Origin: Halothiobacillus neapolitanus
Lineage (GTDB): Bacteria > Pseudomonadota > Gammaproteobacteria > Halothiobacillales > Halothiobacillaceae
NCBI GenBank assembly: GCA_020721485.1
Contig: DYMR01000053.1
Coordinates: 5,457-11,402, forward strand
DNA length: 5,946 nucleotides
Reading direction: 5' to 3'
Under the pieces are notes generated by a model. It saw nothing but the letters and a program-made list of their open reading frames with translations, was not told where the DNA came from and ran no database searches. This document shows positions 1-5,946 of the stretch, in pieces. Both the position numbers and the translations under genes were made by a program. The stretch's first letter is position 1. Every line of letters starts with the position of its first letter.

Positions 1-494
1 TTGACCAACTGCCGATGCGGACGCACCAGTCCATGTAGGGCGACATACACCCCGGCAGGCGGGGCGGCTGCGATAAACCCGAGCGCCAAACCCAAATGCA
101 GGGCGGGTTCCACCGGATCGATTTCTGCCGGACGCATCGCCCCGGTGAGGATAATCAGCCGATCCAGCGCCGCCGCTTCCAGCGCTGCCGCCGTTTGATC
201 GAGGGTATCGGTGCCATGCACGATCAGCACCGGCGCTTGCCGGAACGCGGCGGGCAGGCGGCGAAGGCTTTGAACCAGCGCGGCGCGGTCATCCTCGGTG
301 ATCTCCAGGCTGTCTTTGTAGATTTGCCCGATCCCGTACACCTCTAGGTTGGGTTGCGCCGAGGCGAGCAACCGCGTGATGGCCTGGTCATCGGTCGGCA
401 CATCCAGCGTGCCGAGCAGCGGGTTGTAGCGTTTGTTGAAGGTGCCGCCGGTGTTTATCAGAACGAGCGGTTGCGGCGCGGTCGGTGGGTTCAT
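1..494 (-). CDS. Asparaginase-family protein, N-terminal part (runs off left edge)
   Basis: The frame is open from an ATG at 494-492 to the window edge, giving 164 complete residues and no stop. It carries the N-terminal asparaginase signatures: NTGGTF at residues 14-19 (nucleophile Thr15), Asp61-Ser62 in the substrate-binding position, and HGTDT at 93-97 (Thr95, Asp96 of the second catalytic group), then LTGAMRP at 116-122. Family members hydrolyse L-asparagine to aspartate and ammonia; no signal peptide is visible, so a cytoplasmic protein is expected. By eye, the residue matching the catalytic Lys of E. coli type II enzyme is Arg112. The visible end (VYVALHGLV, then RPHRQLV) resembles the end of the N-terminal domain, so this may be one of the short single-domain asparaginase-like proteins and may stop just outside the window, but a full ~330-residue enzyme is not excluded. 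A weak GGA stands upstream of the start. It is transcribed divergently from the next gene. The family is secure; activity on asparagine is not. Confidence 0.88.
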   Translation of the reverse strand, partial: MNPPTAPQPLVLINTGGTFNKRYNPLLGTLDVPTDDQAITRLLASAQPNLEVYGIGQIYKDSLEITEDDRAALVQSLRRLPAAFRQAPVLIVHGTDTLDQTAAALEAAALDRLIILTGAMRPAEIDPVEPALHLGLALGFIAAAPPAGVYVALHGLVRPHRQLV

Positions 495-637
495 CGTGGT
501 TTTCCATGAGTTTTATACGGGATGCCCGACGGGCGCAGTATGCTTTTAGCAGGCTAATCCTTTAGAATGGCAGCCAATTTTGTGGTTCGCCTGCTGCCTT
601 GCCAAGGATGCAACCCACGCCTTCAGCCCCTGCGCGG
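495..637. promoter_or_regulatory. Divergent intergenic region with candidate promoters
   Basis: This 143-bp gap lies between the starts of two divergent genes, so promoters for both are expected here. On the minus strand TATAAA (517-512) is a fair -10 box lying about 18 bases ahead of the asparaginase start, but no good -35 box lies 16-18 bases further up. On the plus strand TAGAAT (563-568) could be a -10 box, with only a poor -35 (ATGCTT, 540-545). A perfect 11-bp palindrome, GCCCGACGGGC, lies at 524-534 and could be an operator half or simply chance. Placing promoters here follows from gene orientation; the individual boxes are weak. Confidence 0.35.
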
Positions 638-961
638 ATGAGTCAATGCATGTCGTACCGTTATCTTATTGAATCCGTCACCAAATCGGGTGCCCGCTTT
701 CGTCCCAGCGACTGGATTGATCGCTTGGCGAGTTGGGATGCGACCTTCGATCACCACCGGCTGGTGTTCTCCGATCGCCTGCATCCGGCGGTGCTCGACG
801 GCCAAAAAGTGCTCGCCATCGAGCCATCCCTCAAAGACAGCAATCGCGCCATGTTCGATTCAGTGTTGCAGTTTGCCGAACGCAACCACCTCAAAGTGCA
901 TGTGCAACACCACGATGGCCGCCTCGAAGAATACACCGGGGATGCCCCCGCAGCGGGCTGA
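638..961 (+). CDS. DUF3579 family protein
   Basis: This is a small soluble protein of 107 residues from this start. It has the hallmark of the DUF3579 family, FRPSDW at residues 21-26 followed by a basic-hydrophobic RL (29-30), preceded by the usual YLIESVT-type opening strand and followed by an FAERNHL segment matching the family's FAxxNxL pattern near the C-terminus. The family has no established function as far as I know; it is common in beta- and some gammaproteobacteria. The start is uncertain: the frame stays open to a TTG at 599, with ATGs at 608, 638 and 650. None has a good Shine-Dalgarno; the ATG at 608 has AAGG directly against it, which is too close. I chose 638 because homologues begin close to this point; 650 (103 residues) is equally possible. 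It is the first gene of a plus-strand cluster and ends 48 nt before rimO. No cysteine cluster, membrane segment or signal peptide is visible. Confidence 0.82.
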   Translation: MSQCMSYRYLIESVTKSGARFRPSDWIDRLASWDATFDHHRLVFSDRLHPAVLDGQKVLAIEPSLKDSNRAMFDSVLQFAERNHLKVHVQHHDGRLEEYTGDAPAAG

Positions 962-1009
962 GTGGATGCCGCGCATCCCGGCCCCACCCCACCGTCAGAG
1001 AGTTTCCTC

Positions 1010-2347
1010 ATGAGTGCATCTTCGCCGCGCGTCGGCTTCGTCAGCCTCGGTTGCCCGAAGGCTTTGGTCGATTCCGAACGCATTCTCACCCAGCTCCGTG
1101 CCGAGGGCTACGATCTTTCCCCCAGTTACGACGATGCCGATCTGGTGATCGTCAACACCTGCGGATTCATTGATTCGGCCACCGAAGAATCGCTCGATGC
1201 GATTGGCGAGGCGCTGGCTGAAAACGGCAAGGTCATCGTCACCGGCTGCTTGGGCGGGCGCGATCAGGGCGCCTTAATCCGCGAACGGCATCCGAGCGTG
1301 CTGGCGATCACGGGGGCGCATGCCTATGGCGAAGTCATGGGCGCGGTGCATCAACACCTGCCGCCCCGGCATAACCCGTTTACCGACCTCGTGCCTGCGC
1401 CAAAACCCGATGCGGTGGGCGTCAAACTCACCCCGCGTCACTATGCCTATCTGAAAATTTCTGAAGGCTGCAACCATCGGTGCAGCTTCTGCATTATTCC
1501 GAGTTTGCGCGGCGATTTGGTCAGTCGCCCGATCGGTTCGGTGCTGACCGAGGCGCAAAATCTGGTGGATGCCGGCGTGCGTGAGTTGCTCGTCGTGTCG
1601 CAAGACACCAGCGCCTACGGGCTCGACACCAAATACAAGCTCGATTTTTTTGGCGGTAAGCCGGTCAAGACCCGCTTCAAAGAACTGGCCGCCGAACTCG
1701 GGCAAATGGACGCATGGATTCGCCTGCACTATGTCTACCCCTATCCGCATGTCGATGAAGTGATACCGCTCATGGCCGAAGGCTGGGTATTGCCGTATCT
1801 CGACATTCCGTTCCAGCACGCCAGCCCGCACATTCTCAAGGCGATGAAGCGCCCGGCGTCGAGCGAAAATGTGCTCGCGCGGCTGAAAACTTGGCGGGAA
1901 ACCTGCCCGGAACTGACCCTGCGCTCGACCTTCATCGTCGGATTTCCCGGCGAAACGGAAGACGATTTCTCGCAATTGCTCGACTTTCTGGACGAAGCGC
2001 AGCTCGACCGCGTCGGCGCTTTCGCCTACTCGCCGGTGGATGGTGCCACGGCCAACGCCTTGCCCAACCCCGTGCCGGAAGAAGTCAAACAAGAGCGCCT
2101 CGCCCGCTTCATGGCGCGGCAAGCGGAAATCAGCGCCGCCAAATTGCAGCGCAAAGTCGGGCAAACCGTCGATGTGCTGATTGACGAAGTCGATGATGAC
2201 GGTGCGATTGGCCGCAGCGCCGCCGATGCGCCGGAAATCGACGGCCTGGTGATTCTGTCGGGCATTACCGATGTGCAACCGGGCGATTTCGTTGAAGTCA
2301 CCATTACGGCCGCCGACGAGCACGATCTGTGGGGCGAACCCTGCTGA
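1010..2347 (+). CDS. rimO: Ribosomal protein S12 methylthiotransferase RimO
   Basis: The 445-residue product matches the usual RimO length (E. coli about 441). RimO is a radical-SAM enzyme with two iron-sulfur clusters that adds a methylthio group to the beta-carbon of a conserved aspartate in ribosomal protein S12. The N-terminal methylthiotransferase domain has its three cluster cysteines: Cys15 ([12 protein letters not shown]), Cys51 (NTCGFI) and Cys80 (TGCLGG). The radical-SAM CxxxCxxC is Cys154, Cys158 and Cys161 within [10 protein letters not shown]. The central (beta/alpha) barrel includes RLHYVYPYP and [11 protein letters not shown], and the last ~70 residues form the TRAM domain. RimO is told from the tRNA enzyme MiaB by the [12 protein letters not shown] and LRGDLVSRP signatures. 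The ATG at 1010 has AGAGAG seven bases upstream; the frame continues back to a GTG at 962, but the extra 16 residues are proline-rich and not family-like. Its last 19 bases overlap the next gene. All key residues are intact. Confidence 0.97.
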   Translation: MSASSPRVGFVSLGCPKALVDSERILTQLRAEGYDLSPSYDDADLVIVNTCGFIDSATEESLDAIGEALAENGKVIVTGCLGGRDQGALIRERHPSVLAITGAHAYGEVMGAVHQHLPPRHNPFTDLVPAPKPDAVGVKLTPRHYAYLKISEGCNHRCSFCIIPSLRGDLVSRPIGSVLTEAQNLVDAGVRELLVVSQDTSAYGLDTKYKLDFFGGKPVKTRFKELAAELGQMDAWIRLHYVYPYPHVDEVIPLMAEGWVLPYLDIPFQHASPHILKAMKRPASSENVLARLKTWRETCPELTLRSTFIVGFPGETEDDFSQLLDFLDEAQLDRVGAFAYSPVDGATANALPNPVPEEVKQERLARFMARQAEISAAKLQRKVGQTVDVLIDEVDDDGAIGRSAADAPEIDGLVILSGITDVQPGDFVEVTITAADEHDLWGEPC

Positions 2348-2604
2348 CCGCACCGCTGCACGCAATTCTGTCATTTCACCGCGATACACTGGGCGACTGT
2401 GTGGCGCGCTTGGCCTGCGGGCACCATCAGCACACGCGGGACGACCCCCCATGGATCAATCGCCCGTGGGTGCGCACCGCCGCCGGCCGCGCGGGCATGA
2501 TCGGGTGCTCGTTGCCCTGCGTGAAATGTCGCGATGGGCTGCCGCCCGACCCGCCGCCACACCCTGATGCTTATCTGCCGTTGACGGAGCTTGGTGATGA
2601 ATAA
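2329..2604 (+). CDS. DUF3565 family small protein, probable zinc-binding
   Basis: This 91-residue protein carries the DUF3565 pattern: an ILSFHRD opening at residues 13-19, then [11 protein letters not shown] with Cys30, His32 and His35, DPPW (39-42), NRPWV (44-48), and a closing pair Cys64-x2-Cys67. Family members are about 60-70 residues with this CGH...CxxC arrangement; zinc binding is my inference from the residues, and I know of no assigned function. The GTG at 2329 is the only standard start ahead of the conserved part, so the gene overlaps the end of rimO by 19 nt, with GACGAG eight bases upstream as a moderate ribosome site. After Cys67 there is a proline-rich tail of about 24 residues that the core family lacks. 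The stop overlaps the moaB start by 8 nt, pointing to translational coupling. It is easy to miss because it has a non-ATG start and overlaps at both ends. Confidence 0.82.
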   Translation: MGRTLLTAPLHAILSFHRDTLGDCVARLACGHHQHTRDDPPWINRPWVRTAAGRAGMIGCSLPCVKCRDGLPPDPPPHPDAYLPLTELGDE

Positions 2605-3118
2605 ATCGCGTGAATTTCTGCCGCTGAATATCGCGGTGTTGACCGTTTCGGATACCCGCCAATGGGCGGATGACCGTTCCGGCGATCTCTTGGTCGCGCG
2701 CTTAGAAGCCGCCGGCCACCGGCTGCATCACCGCCAGATCGTGCGCGATGACAAATACGCCATCCGCGCGGTGGTGTCGGGCTGGATCGCCGACCCGCAA
2801 TGCCAAGTGGTCATCAGCACCGGCGGCACCGGGTTGACGGGGCGCGACGGCACGCCCGAGGCGCTCATTCCCTTGTTCGATAAGGAAATCGAAGGCTTCG
2901 GCGAAGTCTTTCGGATGGTGTCCTGGCAAAAAATCGGCACCTCGACCCTGCAATCCCGCGCCACGGCGGGCGTGGCCAACGGCACCTACCTGTTCGTGTT
3001 GCCGGGTTCCACCAGCGCCTGCGCCGATGCCTGGGATGCGGTGATCGCCGCCCAGCTCGACTACCGCACCGCGCCGTGCAACATGGTCGAACTCATGCCG
3101 CGCTTAACCGAACAGTAA
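2597..3118 (+). CDS. moaB: Molybdenum cofactor biosynthesis protein MoaB
   Basis: The 173-residue product is almost the length of E. coli MoaB (170) and matches it along its whole length. It has the MoaB/MogA molybdopterin-binding fold: the opening strand IAVLTVSD (12-19), the glycine loop [12 protein letters not shown] (74-85) with Asp84, then PEAL, the FGEVFRM helix, GTSTLQSRA, and LPGST near the C-terminus. Relatives adenylylate molybdopterin ahead of molybdate insertion; archaeal MoaB does this, whereas in E. coli MogA carries the activity and MoaB's exact role is unclear. The protein is cytoplasmic, without signal or membrane segments. The ATG at 2597 has GGAG seven bases upstream; a TTG at 2591 in frame is less likely. 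It overlaps the DUF3565 gene by 8 nt and lies 10 nt before the glycosyltransferase gene. No other molybdenum cofactor gene is in the window, so the context adds nothing to the assignment. Confidence 0.95.
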   Translation: MNKSREFLPLNIAVLTVSDTRQWADDRSGDLLVARLEAAGHRLHHRQIVRDDKYAIRAVVSGWIADPQCQVVISTGGTGLTGRDGTPEALIPLFDKEIEGFGEVFRMVSWQKIGTSTLQSRATAGVANGTYLFVLPGSTSACADAWDAVIAAQLDYRTAPCNMVELMPRLTEQ

Positions 3119-3128
3119 GGGGCACGCC

Positions 3129-4961
3129 ATGACCCGTTCCGCCCGTCCCCGCGCACTGTTCGCGGTGAGTTCGCTTGGCCTGGGCCATGCCACCCGCAGC
3201 TTGGTGGTGATGCGCCATTTTTTATCCAAAGGGTATGAATTAACGGTCATTTCTACCGGCAATGCCTTGGCCTTTTTGCGGCTGGAATTGGCCGACGCGC
3301 CGGTGGTGTTCGAAGATTGGCCGGATTACCCGCCGTTAGAGCGCGGTACAGGCTTGCGGTTTTACGCCTATCTGGGCTGGGATCTTTGGAAAACTTGGCA
3401 GCGAATTGGCGCAGAACGGCGTCGATTTTCCGCCATCGCCACGGAATTTGAAGTGATCTTCAGCGATGGCCGCTATGGGATATTTCATCCGGCGGTGCCC
3501 TCGGTCATCTTGTCGCATCAAATCGCCTTCATTCCGCCCAAGGGTTTGCGCGAAATCGGCTGGCTGAGCGATTGGCTGAATGTCAGCGCGTTGAAAAAAT
3601 TCGACCGCATTTTGATTCCCGATTATCCCTGCCCGAGTCTGAACTTGGCGGGCAACCTGTCGCATACGCCGGTGCTGCATGGTGCGCGGCACGACTACAT
3701 CGGCGTGCTGTCGTCGTATCCGCCCGCACCGGCGGATGCCGTGCAGGACATTGATGCCCTGTTCGTCATCAGCGGCTATTTGCAAGAGCACAAAGGCGCG
3801 TTCGTGCGGGATTTGCTGAAACAAGCGCGCGCCTTGCCCGGCAACAAAGTGTTCGTGCTCGGCGATGCGCAGGCGAATCCGGCGGACTATGCCGCCTACG
3901 AAGCGCCGAACCTCGCGATTTATCCACTGGCCAGCGGCGCACTGCGCCAATCGTTGTTCAACCGCGCCCGCTGCGTGGTGTCCCGCGCGGGGTACACCAC
4001 CGTGATGGACTTGGTGGAACACGACAAACGCGCCCTGCTGATTCCGACCCCCAACCAAACCGAGCAGGAATATCTGGGGTTCTACCTCGGCGGCTTGGGC
4101 TATTTCGCCACGCGGCAGCAAGCGGGCGAGTGGGACTTGGCGGCGGCACTGCGAGACAGCGAATACACGCGCCGCTTCACCCCGCCGTGGCGCACTCAAG
4201 AAGCGCTGAAGCGCGTGGATGATGCGTTGGAGCCGCTGATTTTCAAGAATTTTTTCAGCATCATCGTGCCGGCGCACAACGAAGAAGCCGAATTGGCCGA
4301 AACCCTGGAGGCGCTGTTCGCGCAGCGCTATCCGGCGGCGCGGATGGAAATCATTGTGGTAGAAAACGGTTCGACCGATGCGACCCGCGCCATCGCCGAA
4401 TCGTATCTGGCGCGGCAAGATTTGCCCTGCGCGTATCGCGTGCTGGAGAGCGAGCGGGGCGTTTCCCGCGCGAAAAATACGGGCTTGGCATCGGTCGATC
4501 CGCAATCGCAATGGGTGATTTTTTGCGATGCCGACACCCGACTCGCGCCGGGCGCCTTGCTGCACCTCAACACCTGGTTGAATCGGCACGGCGAAGGGCA
4601 GGCGGTTGGCACCACGGCAGTCCGCCCATTCCCAGATCGCCGATGGCGCGCGCGCATCTGGTTCGCGCTGTACGACTGGCTGCATCAGCGCACCCACAGC
4701 TCCTACGCCATCCAACTGGCGCGCACCCCGATTGCCCGAGGCGTCGGGTTTCATGCCGAGCTAAACTTCGCCGAAGATTTAACCTTCATCCGCGAATGTC
4801 GTCGATATGGCCGATTTTTCTTCATTCCCACCGAGTTCGTGCACACCTCCACCCGGCGGTTCCAGGCCAACGGCTATGCCCGCCAAAGCCTGAAATGGCT
4901 GGTCGAAGCCCTCCTGCCGATGCGGTTCAAACGCCGTCGTGGTTACGATGTCATTCGCTGA
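3129..4961 (+). CDS. Two-domain glycosyltransferase: GT-B (MJ1255-like) fused to family 2 GT-A
   Basis: This is a single uninterrupted frame of 610 residues with two unrelated glycosyltransferase modules. Residues 1-~370 form a GT-B type module like the MJ1255/MurG-like group: the N-terminal glycine loop SSLGLGHATRS (14-24) and the donor-site loop SRAGYTTVMDLVEH (285-298), followed by an IPTPNQTEQEYL segment matching the 'P...Q.EQ' signature of nucleotide-sugar binding. After a short linker, residues 375-610 form a family 2 GT-A module: FSIIVPAHNEEAEL (376-389), ENGSTDAT (412-419), RGVSRAKNTG, the metal-binding Asp467-Ala-Asp469, the probable catalytic-base Glu549-Asp550, and HTSTRRF (572-578). 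No transmembrane helix or signal peptide is visible, so it should be cytoplasmic, perhaps membrane-associated through its basic C-terminus (RFKRRRG). The ATG has AAGGGG six bases upstream. It ends 14 nt inside dedA. Donor and acceptor cannot be read from the sequence; a glycolipid or surface glycan is my inference. Confidence 0.9.
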   Translation: MTRSARPRALFAVSSLGLGHATRSLVVMRHFLSKGYELTVISTGNALAFLRLELADAPVVFEDWPDYPPLERGTGLRFYAYLGWDLWKTWQRIGAERRRFSAIATEFEVIFSDGRYGIFHPAVPSVILSHQIAFIPPKGLREIGWLSDWLNVSALKKFDRILIPDYPCPSLNLAGNLSHTPVLHGARHDYIGVLSSYPPAPADAVQDIDALFVISGYLQEHKGAFVRDLLKQARALPGNKVFVLGDAQANPADYAAYEAPNLAIYPLASGALRQSLFNRARCVVSRAGYTTVMDLVEHDKRALLIPTPNQTEQEYLGFYLGGLGYFATRQQAGEWDLAAALRDSEYTRRFTPPWRTQEALKRVDDALEPLIFKNFFSIIVPAHNEEAELAETLEALFAQRYPAARMEIIVVENGSTDATRAIAESYLARQDLPCAYRVLESERGVSRAKNTGLASVDPQSQWVIFCDADTRLAPGALLHLNTWLNRHGEGQAVGTTAVRPFPDRRWRARIWFALYDWLHQRTHSSYAIQLARTPIARGVGFHAELNFAEDLTFIRECRRYGRFFFIPTEFVHTSTRRFQANGYARQSLKWLVEALLPMRFKRRRGYDVIR

Positions 4962-5718
4962 TTTCGGCTCGATCGAACAATTCACCGCCTTTCTGCAAAC
5001 CCACCAGCGCGCCGCCTACGGCCTGCTGTTTCTCGGCGCCTTGCTCGAAACCCTGATCCCGTTTTCCCTGCTGATACTCGGCGAAGTCGTCTTCCTGACC
5101 GGCGCCGTGCTGGCCGGCGTCGGCGCCCTCGACCTGTGGGCCGTCATGCTCGCCCTGTTCGCGGGCGGCATCTTGGGCGACAACCTCAGCTATGGCATTG
5201 GCCGGCGCTATGGCGTGGGGCTATTCGCGCGGCTGCAACACTGGCCGCTGGTTGGGCGACTGATTCACCAAGAAAATTACGACCGGGGCGCGGATTTTTT
5301 CGCCCGACACGGCGCCATGGCCGTCTTCATCGCCCGGCTCTCCGGCCCCCTGTCGTGGATAACCCCCGCGCTCGCGGGCATCTTCCGGCTCAACTACACC
5401 ACCTTCCTGCGCTTCAACACCCCGGCGGTCATCATCGGCATCAGCCAATTCATCCTCGTGGGCTATTTTTTCGGCAGCTACTTGCCGCGCATCCTCGAAT
5501 GGACCGCGCACTACGGCTGGCCGCTGGCCGCCGTCGGCGCATTCCTGCTGCTGACCGCGTGGGCGGTGTTCCGATTTATCCGCTGGCGCGGCGCACTGGA
5601 TGCATCCGAAGCCCGCCTCGAAGCCTTCGTGCAGGCACATTTCTGGGTCACGGTCGGTTTGATCATCGGGCTTATCCTGCTCGTCTTGGCGCTCATGCAA
5701 TGGTGGCGGGGCGGCTGA
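4948..5718 (+). CDS. DedA family membrane protein (VTT/SNARE-associated domain)
   Basis: This is a 256-residue hydrophobic protein of the DedA family, inner-membrane proteins that include translocases for undecaprenyl phosphate and phospholipids. It has an amphipathic start, then the re-entrant/membrane segment with Glu34 and Glu46, matching in spacing the essential Glu39 and Asp51 of E. coli YqjA. Next come the GDNLSYGIGRRYG motif (77-89, family pattern GDxxxYxxGRxxG) and the family core at 127-144: FIAR, then GPLS, then TPALAG. Arg130 is kept, but the second arginine expected six residues on is Ser136. Further hydrophobic segments lie around 152-172, 180-200 and 230-250. The ATG at 4948 is taken as the start; a GTG at 4939 in frame is possible, and neither has a clear Shine-Dalgarno, which fits coupling to the upstream glycosyltransferase gene that it overlaps by 14 nt. 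The overlap suggests that this protein handles the lipid used or made by that enzyme. The exact substrate is unknown. Confidence 0.93.
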   Translation: MSFADFGSIEQFTAFLQTHQRAAYGLLFLGALLETLIPFSLLILGEVVFLTGAVLAGVGALDLWAVMLALFAGGILGDNLSYGIGRRYGVGLFARLQHWPLVGRLIHQENYDRGADFFARHGAMAVFIARLSGPLSWITPALAGIFRLNYTTFLRFNTPAVIIGISQFILVGYFFGSYLPRILEWTAHYGWPLAAVGAFLLLTAWAVFRFIRWRGALDASEARLEAFVQAHFWVTVGLIIGLILLVLALMQWWRGG

Positions 5719-5798
5719 AAACCGGCATCCTTCGCGCCGCTGTCGCGCATTGCTCATCAAAATAGTCGGCCAGCCAATCCAAGGTGCGCACAAAAAAA

Positions 5799-5827
5799 GA
5801 TACGCATTGCACGAGGATCGTTATAAT
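5799..5827 (+). promoter_or_regulatory. Likely ssrA promoter
   Basis: A perfect -10 box, TATAAT, lies at 5822-5827. At 17-bp spacing the -35 position (5799-5804) reads GATACG, a poor match. A run of seven A at 5792-5798 stands directly upstream and could act as an UP-like element. TTGCAC at 5807-5812 looks like a -35 but is only 9 bp from the -10, too close to pair with it. Transcription would begin near 5834, leaving a leader of about 60 nt to be removed from pre-tmRNA. Confidence 0.5.
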
Positions 5828-5866
5828 CCACAGTCCACCGGACAACCGGGTCGGCTGACAAGACCT

Positions 5867-5883
5867 CGCGCCACCACGGCGCG
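5867..5883 (+). other. 6-bp perfect hairpin just ahead of ssrA
   Basis: CGCGCC (5867-5872) and GGCGCG (5878-5883) are perfectly complementary across an ACCAC loop, ending nine bases before the tmRNA 5' end. There is no T-run after it (CACCACTTTG), so it does not look like an intrinsic terminator. In the precursor transcript it would fold in the 5' leader next to the expected RNase P cut site. The stem is visible; a role in processing is inference. Confidence 0.4.
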
Positions 5884-5892
5884 CACCACTTT

Positions 5893-5946
5893 GGGGGTGA
5901 CATGGCTTCGACGCGGATCACGAAACTCTAGGTGCATGTCGAGGGG
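5893..5946 (+). ncRNA. ssrA: Transfer-messenger RNA (tmRNA), 5' part, cut by window edge
   Basis: The last ~54 bases match the conserved 5' end of one-piece tmRNA: GGGGGTGACATGGCTTCGAC at the start, then CGAAACTCTAGGTGCATGTC followed by GAGGGG. E. coli ssrA has the same order (GGGGCTGA, TTCGAC, GCGAAAC, GGTGCATGCCGAGGGG). This stretch makes the 5' acceptor half and D-arm analogue of the tRNA-like domain and leads into the first pseudoknot region. tmRNA with SmpB rescues stalled ribosomes and tags the nascent peptide. One difference from E. coli is T for C in GCATGTCGAGG. The 5' end is set at 5893 by analogy and could be off by one. The tag reading frame and 3' half lie beyond the window. It lies 174 nt after dedA with its own probable promoter. 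Confidence 0.93.

Noticed and set aside
1..347. Plus-strand open frames at 1-198 and 96-347
   Set aside because: They overlap the minus-strand asparaginase gene, show low-complexity Arg/Ala/Ser-rich translations and have no family motif.
962..1009. GTG at 962 as the rimO start, directly after the DUF3579 stop
   Set aside because: It would add 16 residues that are proline-rich and unlike RimO N-termini. The ATG at 1010 has a better ribosome site and starts at the usual place.
1274..2452. Long minus-strand open frame (392 codons) opposite rimO
   Set aside because: It lies antisense to a gene with every RimO motif intact, and its translation is rich in Arg, Ala and Gly with no recognisable domain. 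Long antisense frames are common in GC-rich coding DNA.
3336..4754. Long minus-strand open frame (472 codons) opposite the glycosyltransferase fusion
   Set aside because: It is a shadow of the plus-strand gene, which has clear motifs in both halves. The antisense translation shows no family signature.
5792..5798. Run of seven A as a minus-strand terminator T-run
   Set aside because: No GC-rich stem precedes it on the minus strand, and no minus-strand gene lies nearby to be terminated.
5807..5827. TTGCAC and TATAAT as a paired -35/-10 promoter
   Set aside because: The spacing is only 9 bp, far below the 16-18 bp needed by the main sigma factor.
5893..5946. Genomic island attachment site at ssrA
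   Set aside because: tmRNA genes are often used as integration sites, but integration occurs at the 3' end, which is outside the window. No integrase or direct repeat is present here.

Overview
This is a gene-dense, GC-rich stretch of bacterial chromosome. It has the look of a proteobacterium, probably gammaproteobacterial or close to it. The reasons are the classic one-piece ssrA 5' end, a full-length RimO and MoaB very like the E. coli proteins, and two small families (DUF3579 and DUF3565) that I know mainly from beta- and gammaproteobacteria. I cannot name a genus. There are no insertion sequences, CRISPR arrays, phage genes or tRNAs, and nothing clearly marks recent transfer.

Layout. On the minus strand, 494 to 1 holds the first 164 residues of an asparaginase-family protein that runs off the left edge. 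A divergent intergenic region (495-637) separates it from a plus-strand run of six closely packed genes: a DUF3579 protein (638-961), rimO (1010-2347), a small DUF3565 probable zinc-binding protein (2329-2604), moaB (2597-3118), a 610-residue protein that joins two different glycosyltransferases in one chain (3129-4961), and a DedA-family membrane protein (4948-5718). Gaps are 48 nt, -19 nt, -8 nt, +10 nt and -14 nt, so the set is probably one transcription unit with translational coupling at three junctions. The last 228 bases hold a short spacer with a good -10 box and a hairpin, then the first ~54 bases of the tmRNA gene ssrA, cut by the right edge.

How the genes fit together. RimO (modification of ribosomal protein S12) and tmRNA (ribosome rescue) are translation functions. 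MoaB belongs to the molybdenum cofactor family. The glycosyltransferase fusion overlaps dedA, which suggests that the pair work together at the membrane. DedA proteins are lipid-carrier or phospholipid translocases, so a glycolipid or lipid-linked sugar role is a reasonable guess but is not shown by the sequence.

Most of the window is ordinary housekeeping. The items most worth a second look are the GT-B/GT-A fusion coupled to dedA, a DedA protein that lacks the second of the two family arginines, and an asparaginase-like protein with arginine where the catalytic lysine appears to be expected.
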